A DNA stretch of 64,000 bases from Marchantia polymorpha subsp. ruderalis (Eukaryota; Streptophyta; Marchantiopsida; Marchantiales; Marchantiaceae): NCBI GenBank assembly GCA_037833965.1, contig AP031351.1, forward strand, positions 12,501 to 76,500. The letters are read 5' to 3'. Position numbers and translations under genes: made by a program. This document shows positions 58,313-64,000 of this stretch, piece by piece. Below the pieces are notes generated by a model that had not been told where the DNA came from, did no database searches, and worked only from the letters and a program-made list of their open reading frames with translations. How positions within the stretch are numbered: the first letter of the stretch is position 1; each line of letters opens with the position of its first letter.

Positions 58313-59498
58313 AGCTCAGAAGTTTAATACCGAATAGGCAACTTGGATAAGTTGATTGCCACACTATTGGTCATCTTTCGAAACTGCCAGTTCCTTAGTC
58401 TCATCGGAAACGTTGTAGATAAATCACAAGTAAGTGACCCTCCTGCCTTTTTCTAGGCATCGTAGCAGATTTATACCTTTGAATCATCGCCCTCGATCAG
58501 TGTGCTCTAGAGCGTCAGAGTCCTTTAACGTGAGGATGCGATTGTCTCTCGGCTTAGTCGTAGTGGAGAAACGAAGTAGTGTAAGAAAAATTTATCTCGG
58601 AGCTCATATTGTACAGGGCAATCATTAAGATTCCAGTTTTTATAGGTATGTGAATGACATGACCAAAATTATAGCGAGTGAAAGTGGAATGTGGAAATTG
58701 GGAAAGGTGGCTCGTCACCACATCGTACGCAAGGGCACAAGCAGCCAATCTGATGGAAATTGCAATGTACCATGCAAATTGAACACATCCCTTCCTGTAT
58801 GTGGAGCGGACTGTCCTAGTTACAACTAAGAGGTATACACATTATTGCAATCAAACCAAACTTAATTTTCAAGTGCAGCTAGCACGCGATTTTGTGCCAA
58901 AGCCCCCAACAAACTAAGTGGGTAAAAATCACGGAATGTGCGGGATTTAAAGTATAACAACCGAACAGTAAGGTTTCGAGGTCATTGGTTCAGCCTCTGC
59001 GTCGGTCAGAGGCTGAACGGCTGCCCGTCTGGGTAGCTACGACTCATGGGAAGAGGGACCGTTCCTGTCCCTCTGTCGTTCCACAACGTCCATAGCCAAC
59101 CAGCCTCATACCGGCTCACGCCCCCATGCCCCGAGAGCACTGCACTGCAATGCTTCCGCGTCGCAGCGACGGTGGAGATTTCGGCACCGGCGCAGCAAGA
59201 TACGACGCGACGAAGCGAGTGGCAATGGCGGGAGGGGAGCCGAGGTGTCAAGACCGCGACGGGAATGGCGGGGCCCAGTGAGAGGCGGTCGGGAGAAGAG
59301 TGTGGCTAAACCTCATCCCCTTCTGCTCTGGGCGCTTCTCCTATTCGATGATGTTTGCCCATTGCATCGTCCTTCGGCTTCCTGCAGCTGCACTTCCTCG
59401 CGCACTTACCTCGTCCGCCCGCACTACAGCTCAATTACAGCACGAGGTCCCGAAGGTGCAGGACGGAGAATCGAATTCATTGAACAGATAGTCGAGAA
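58313..59498. other. BRCA1-UROD intergenic region and UROD 5' leader
   Basis: The first part is AT-rich and should hold the BRCA1 3' UTR. From about 59000 the sequence is GC-rich and probably contains the promoter and leader of the decarboxylase gene. Frames overlapping this part are not convincing. A 12 bp-arm hairpin is listed separately. Confidence 0.5.
58988..59018. repeat. Hairpin upstream of UROD, 12 bp arms, 7 bp loop
   Basis: GTTCAGCCTCTG and its exact reverse complement flank a 7 bp loop, near the transition into the GC-rich upstream region of UROD. It may be regulatory or may be another foldback of the kind seen elsewhere in the window. Confidence 0.85.
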
Positions 59499-61592
59499 AT
59501 GGCGACCATGGCTGCTGCGAGCACTGCCTCGGCCCTCGTCGCGGTGAGGGGGTGGGTGCATGGCGAGCAGCAGCTGCTGCGCAGCTCGGGTTTGCACAAT
59601 GCCAACGGATTTGTGGCCGTGAAGAAAACGAGCGTCTCCGTCAGGGCGCAGGCAGTCGCAGCTGGCGAAGCGGAGACGGCCACGAAGGCCGAGAGCACCT
59701 CGGACCCAATTTTGTTGCGTGCTGTTCGTGGGGATACTGTCGAGAGGCCGCCCGTGTGGATGATGCGCCAGGCCGGAAGATATATGAAGGTTCGGTTTCT
59801 CTCCTGCTCTTGGAACCTTGTCCCATTCTTTCTTGAAAAGGATATCAATTGGCAATCCAGTATCGAATTTGTGTTTAAAACGCCTTGAATTCGGATTGGG
59901 ATGTTTTCCCTGTTGTCATCCTCGTCGGTCCAAGGGCCCTTTGGCAAGTATGCTCTCCTCAATGCGCGGTCAACAGGTTACCATTGTAACTGGCGCTTTC
60001 AGATTATTACTGGATGTTCTCAGTATTGCAGCTTTTCGCTCGATTTTGATGTAGGCGGGGCCGGAGGGCTTTATCTGAGTGGCCCTGGTAGTGCCAGGAG
60101 CCTTAGAGAGCGAACATTGCGAGGTTTATATGTGAAGAAAGAAATATTTTTGTTGCCCGGGGCACTTCAGCTGCGGATCTATAGGAGCAGATTCGGAACT
60201 GAATTTCGTGGCATGATGCAGGCTTACCAGAAACTGTCCGAGAAGTACCCCTCTTTTAGAGAAAGATCGGAGAACACAGATTTGTCTGTGGAGATTTCGC
60301 TGCAGCCGTACCACGCGTTCAAACCTGATGGAGTGAGTTCTTTTGATCGGAACTACCATTGAGTATTTTGACCACCTGTGTCTTGTTGCTTCGTGCAATA
60401 ATACTCTGTCCCCACCGCGGCGCGAGAGTAAAAATTTTTTGGTCAAGTTTGACTTCTGTGAATTTGTAGGAGGGCACTCGAACAGATTGAAAGCTTGTAA
60501 TATTGGTCGTCCCGTCTCTGAGCTCCGGGTGCTGATGGCGTGCAGGTCATCCTTTTTTCAGACATCCTGACTCCGTTGACGGGCATGAACATTCCGTTCG
60601 ACATCATTGAAAAGTCTGGGCCCATCATTCACAAGCCCATTCGCACTGCCGCAGATGTGGCTCAAGTTAGAGAATTGGTTCCAGAAGAGGCCGTTCCTTA
60701 CGTGGGGGAGACTCTCCGTATCCTGCGTTCAGAAGTATGTTCCTCTGCGTCGTCTACTAATCTATGAAGCCTGGATGTTCTCGTCTGCTCGAGCTAATTG
60801 ACGTCATTTCTGCATCATTGTTCAGGTCGGAAATGCTTCTGCCGTTCTAGGTTTTGTAGGAGCACCATTCACCCTGGCTTCGTACATCGTCGAAGGAGGC
60901 TCGTCCAAGAACTACACAGTCATCAAGAAGCTTGCATTCACTGAACCTCAGGTGAAGATCGCACTCATGACACGAAGCAACATCTAGAAGTGCAGTCTAT
61001 TTCGATGTTTGACCATCTGTTACCAGGAATGCTTTGGATATTTCTGACAACGATGCATCCGTGGAATGCCGTACAGATTCTCCACTCTTTGTTGCAAAAA
61101 TTGGCAGAGTCGATTACTATCTATGTGAGGTACCAGGCCGATGCAGGTGCTCAAGCTGTTCAGATCTTTGACTCTTGGGGTACCCATTTGAGCCCTGCCG
61201 ACTTTGAGGTATTCAGCCTTCCCTACATTAAGTACATTGTGGAAAACGTGAAGAAGACTCATCCTAATCTGCCCATCATCTTGTACGCAAGCGGCAGTGG
61301 TGGTCTGTTGGAGAGAATGGCAACTTCAGGTGTTGATGTTATGAGCCTCGACTGGAGTGTGGATATGGCAGAAGGTAGAAAAAGAGTTGGTAAAGACCTC
61401 GCTGTGCAGGGAAACATGGACCCTGCAGCCCTATTCGGCTCCAAGGACTTTATTACCAGAAGGATTCACGAGACTGTAGAGAAAGCAGGACGAGACAAAC
61501 ACATCTTCAACTTGGGCCATGGTGTGCTAGTAGGTACTCCCGAGGAGAACGTAGCTCACTTCTTTGAAACTGCTCTGAACATTAGATACTAG
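59499..61592 (+). CDS. HEME: Uroporphyrinogen decarboxylase, plastid-targeted
   Basis: The enzyme converts uroporphyrinogen III to coproporphyrinogen III by removing four carboxyl groups, in chlorophyll and heme synthesis in the plastid stroma. Five exons give 410 residues: 59499-59789, 60222-60332, 60546-60734, 60826-60951 and 61077-61592. All introns are GT..AG and fall between codons. Visible family signatures are [14 protein letters not shown] (substrate-binding arginines), [16 protein letters not shown] with the key aspartate, [44 protein letters not shown], and [18 protein letters not shown] with the conserved histidine. The first ~55 residues are rich in Ala, Ser and Val with few acidic residues, as in a chloroplast transit peptide. 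ATGs at 59499 and 59508 are both possible starts. The enzyme part is complete. Confidence 0.96.
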
Positions 61593-64000
61593 TTAACCTG
61601 TCTTTGTTGATATTTTTTCTTCATAATTCAATACAATTTTGCCCAAATGCTTCAGATGAATTTATGTCGAAGACCATCAATCAACCTGCCCATGGCCGTT
61701 AGACAAGGCTATTTCTCAGCTTCCTCGACTTTGATGAACGTGCGTCTATGGTAGAAGACTTGTTTGACTCATGTGTTGTTTTCACCCTTTTTACGTTCAT
61801 TCCATGTTTCCTGCCTCGCGGCTTCCATCGCAGATTTGGATCCAGATATCATCTGGATCTCATGGCACTTAGGTGTCACAATCTTAACTGCCGCACCGCG
61901 GTTGCCCTTCCGATACAAAATGTCGCCGTAGAATTGGTTATATCATGCACAAGTGAATGCTCAGTATAGTGCCTCCTACCATCATTTAGTGCATAGCACT
62001 AAGGAAGTTGAGTTCTTGCCGTATGTACTGGGAAGTTCGTAGCTTGAAGCACACAATGTCGCCGTCCACATCGAATGTCACTTTACCGTTCGCAAGAATA
62101 TCAGTCTGTTCTGAATATGTTGCCATTGACCTCGAGATTATCGATTATAAAGACGCAGACAAGACTGTAAAGTAAGTCTGCTTAGCTTAAAAGTAAATTC
62201 CTGCGCGACAAAAATGAGCGATCACTACTGTCTAGAAAAAAAGAAGATAACGTTGGGATCTCTCGTTTAAGCATGCTAATAATGCTTAAATGTCATGGTT
62301 TTTTGCTCCTCAAAGTGATTTAGATAAGTGTCATCCTGCAACAACATTGGTAAGAGATTATCAATAGTTCATCCCAGATGGGAAAAACCATTAAATGTGC
62401 GTTCGGATTCCTCGGACATTGAAGCATTTATTTACATGTAACTATTTGTGTAGTGGAGCAACATTGTGGACCGAACATACATACAAGTGAAGAAGAAAAG
62501 GGAAGATAGACAAGTTACTAGGTCGAAGGGAAAATTAGTACTAACATGAGATTATAATGTTCTAGTTCTAGTTCATCTTATCTAGTTCTTGTTCAAGGAT
62601 TCCGTTACACACAAATAGTTGCTTTCTGTTGAGGTTAATCAAATCTTCACACAAAATTAAGGGATGTCTCAACACATGTACTGTATAAATGACAATGCGA
62701 TATTAATCCTTACATGCGTGTATCATTTCAACTTGGCAATGCCAGGTTGAAAATATCTGTGTGAAAGTTGGTACAGATTTGTATGACTTTAAGCAACCAA
62801 ATCTCAATAAGTTTAACAGACATTAAGTATCTAAGAAAAATGAGATTATATACATTCCAAGTAAGAAAAAATATAGATGAAATGTATGCTGACGATCTAT
62901 TTAATTGGCACAAAATGTTATCGAACTGATCACATTAAAATAAAATGGAAAAATCTAAAAACCCATTAACTTTTTAATGCTTTAAGGATGGAACACATTA
63001 CATAAGCAACAATCTGTCATCCATCAATCTACACACCACCAAACTTCAAGCATTAAAAATTGAATTTTTTCCACAATTGGTTCATCCTTTACTGTTAAAT
63101 GTTGGAAAGTGCAAAGAAATCTCTACGTCGCGTGATGGAAAGGATTATTGACATGAAGGAAAGATGGTGTACATAGCAAAAGTTGCAAAGTTAATTTTCC
63201 TGAATTACACATGGCCAGAACGTTAGATTCTGATCATTGCTCTTCAAGAGAGACAAGACCATGGTTATTAATTACTTTCAATGCATTGAAGATATGAGTT
63301 TGTTCTACAAGGTCGAGATATCAATCGGGTTTGTGACTGTAGTGAGGGTGGAAATGTCTCCTATCTGTAAGTAGCAAATCCCAAATTTGACCTTCCCGAA
63401 TTAGTCATTTCGTGGAGGTTGACGGCCCTAAGTCTCATTGTTAGTCATCACATTATGTGGAGATTTCTAGTAAGAGATAAATTCTTGTGATGCACAAGGG
63501 GATACGCTTAGTAATGTTTGTTTCTTTCTTATAAGGATGGATCTGTGTTCACTTCTGACTGTGATATTGGGGATGCGTGGATCTCTTAGAGTAGCTCATT
63601 TACTAAACATATAGCAAATTATGTATCACATGAAGACAATACGATATGCAAATTAAGTATGAAAGACACATAGACCAGAAAGCGGGTTGGAGACGAGGTT
63701 ACAAGAAATTACAAGGAGACTGGGATACGAGGCGAGGCGCTCAGGAACGACGCAAGTTCTTTCCAGTGGTTACAACGTAGTCTATTAGACCAAACACTTG
63801 TATATTTAAAATTGTTATGTTATTTGTTGGGTTGTGAGTTAATTAAGTGTTAAGCTTTTGTATAGAAATCAAAACATCTAAACTTGAGACAAACTTGTAG
63901 GTTTTTAGATATATTGCTGTTTACAATTACCCATGTCATAATTATTTCTGTAATTTACGTGCAAATATCGCTTTTCAACTAAATCTTGAAGAAAAAATTA
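61593..64000. other. Downstream of UROD, no gene recognised
   Basis: The first few hundred bases should be the UROD 3' UTR (T-rich, with AATACAATTT-like signals near 61630). The remainder is AT-rich with only short frames, and no repeat matching other parts of the window was seen. Confidence 0.5.

Noticed and set aside
59046..59547. Plus-strand frames overlapping the UROD upstream region
   Set aside because: They are out of frame with the UROD start and have no recognisable content. They most likely lie in promoter and 5' UTR.

Overview
The window looks like nuclear DNA of a land plant, most likely a bryophyte and probably a moss. It carries a plant-type BRCA1 gene (RING, extended PHD finger, two BRCT domains), a uroporphyrinogen decarboxylase with a plastid-type leader, TTTAGGG-class telomere-like tracts, and a 5S rRNA gene lying in the spacer downstream of 26S rRNA on the same strand. 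That linked 5S arrangement is known mainly from bryophytes. The species cannot be named from this sequence alone.

Layout. Bases 1 to about 8580 are ribosomal DNA on the minus strand: a truncated 26S 3' end (8580-7911), spacer with 51/97 bp subrepeats, a 5S gene (5938-5821), an AT-rich interruption (about 5740-3040), more spacer subrepeats, two copies of a Pol I promoter-like block (near 1750 and 1065), and GC-rich sequence that could be the external transcribed spacer. Bases 8.6 to 30.8 kb are AT-rich and gene-poor. They hold several families of diverged dispersed repeats, further eroded 26S pieces, a hAT-like transposase remnant (about 22.0-21.1 kb), and several near-perfect palindromes.

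Bases 30785-46108 are a GC-rich block that resolves exactly into three nested copies of one 4.9-5.3 kb element family. Each copy begins TGTGGTA, ends TTATTACA and is flanked by its own 5 bp target duplication (GTGTT outer, GTCGA for B, AGGCG for C). Element A (30785-46108) was entered by B (34965-40106, opposite orientation) and by C (40215-45091). None contains visible internal LTRs or reverse transcriptase. Each carries a TATA box about 0.95 kb from its 3' end and one long reading frame of roughly 850 codons. The simplest reading is three solo LTRs of a giant-LTR retrotransposon whose LTR encodes a protein. This is the most unusual thing in the window.

Bases 46.1-52.8 kb are AT-rich and nearly empty, apart from a possible small minus-strand gene at 51.6-51.9 kb. 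The right end holds two ordinary genes on the plus strand. BRCA1 (53268-58312, 13 exons that I could join into one continuous 988-codon frame) is a DNA-repair ubiquitin ligase and has a perfect E2F-type palindrome upstream. Uroporphyrinogen decarboxylase (59499-61592, 5 exons, 410 aa) acts in plastid tetrapyrrole synthesis. The two are neighbours with about 1.2 kb between them and no evident functional link. The final 2.4 kb shows no gene.
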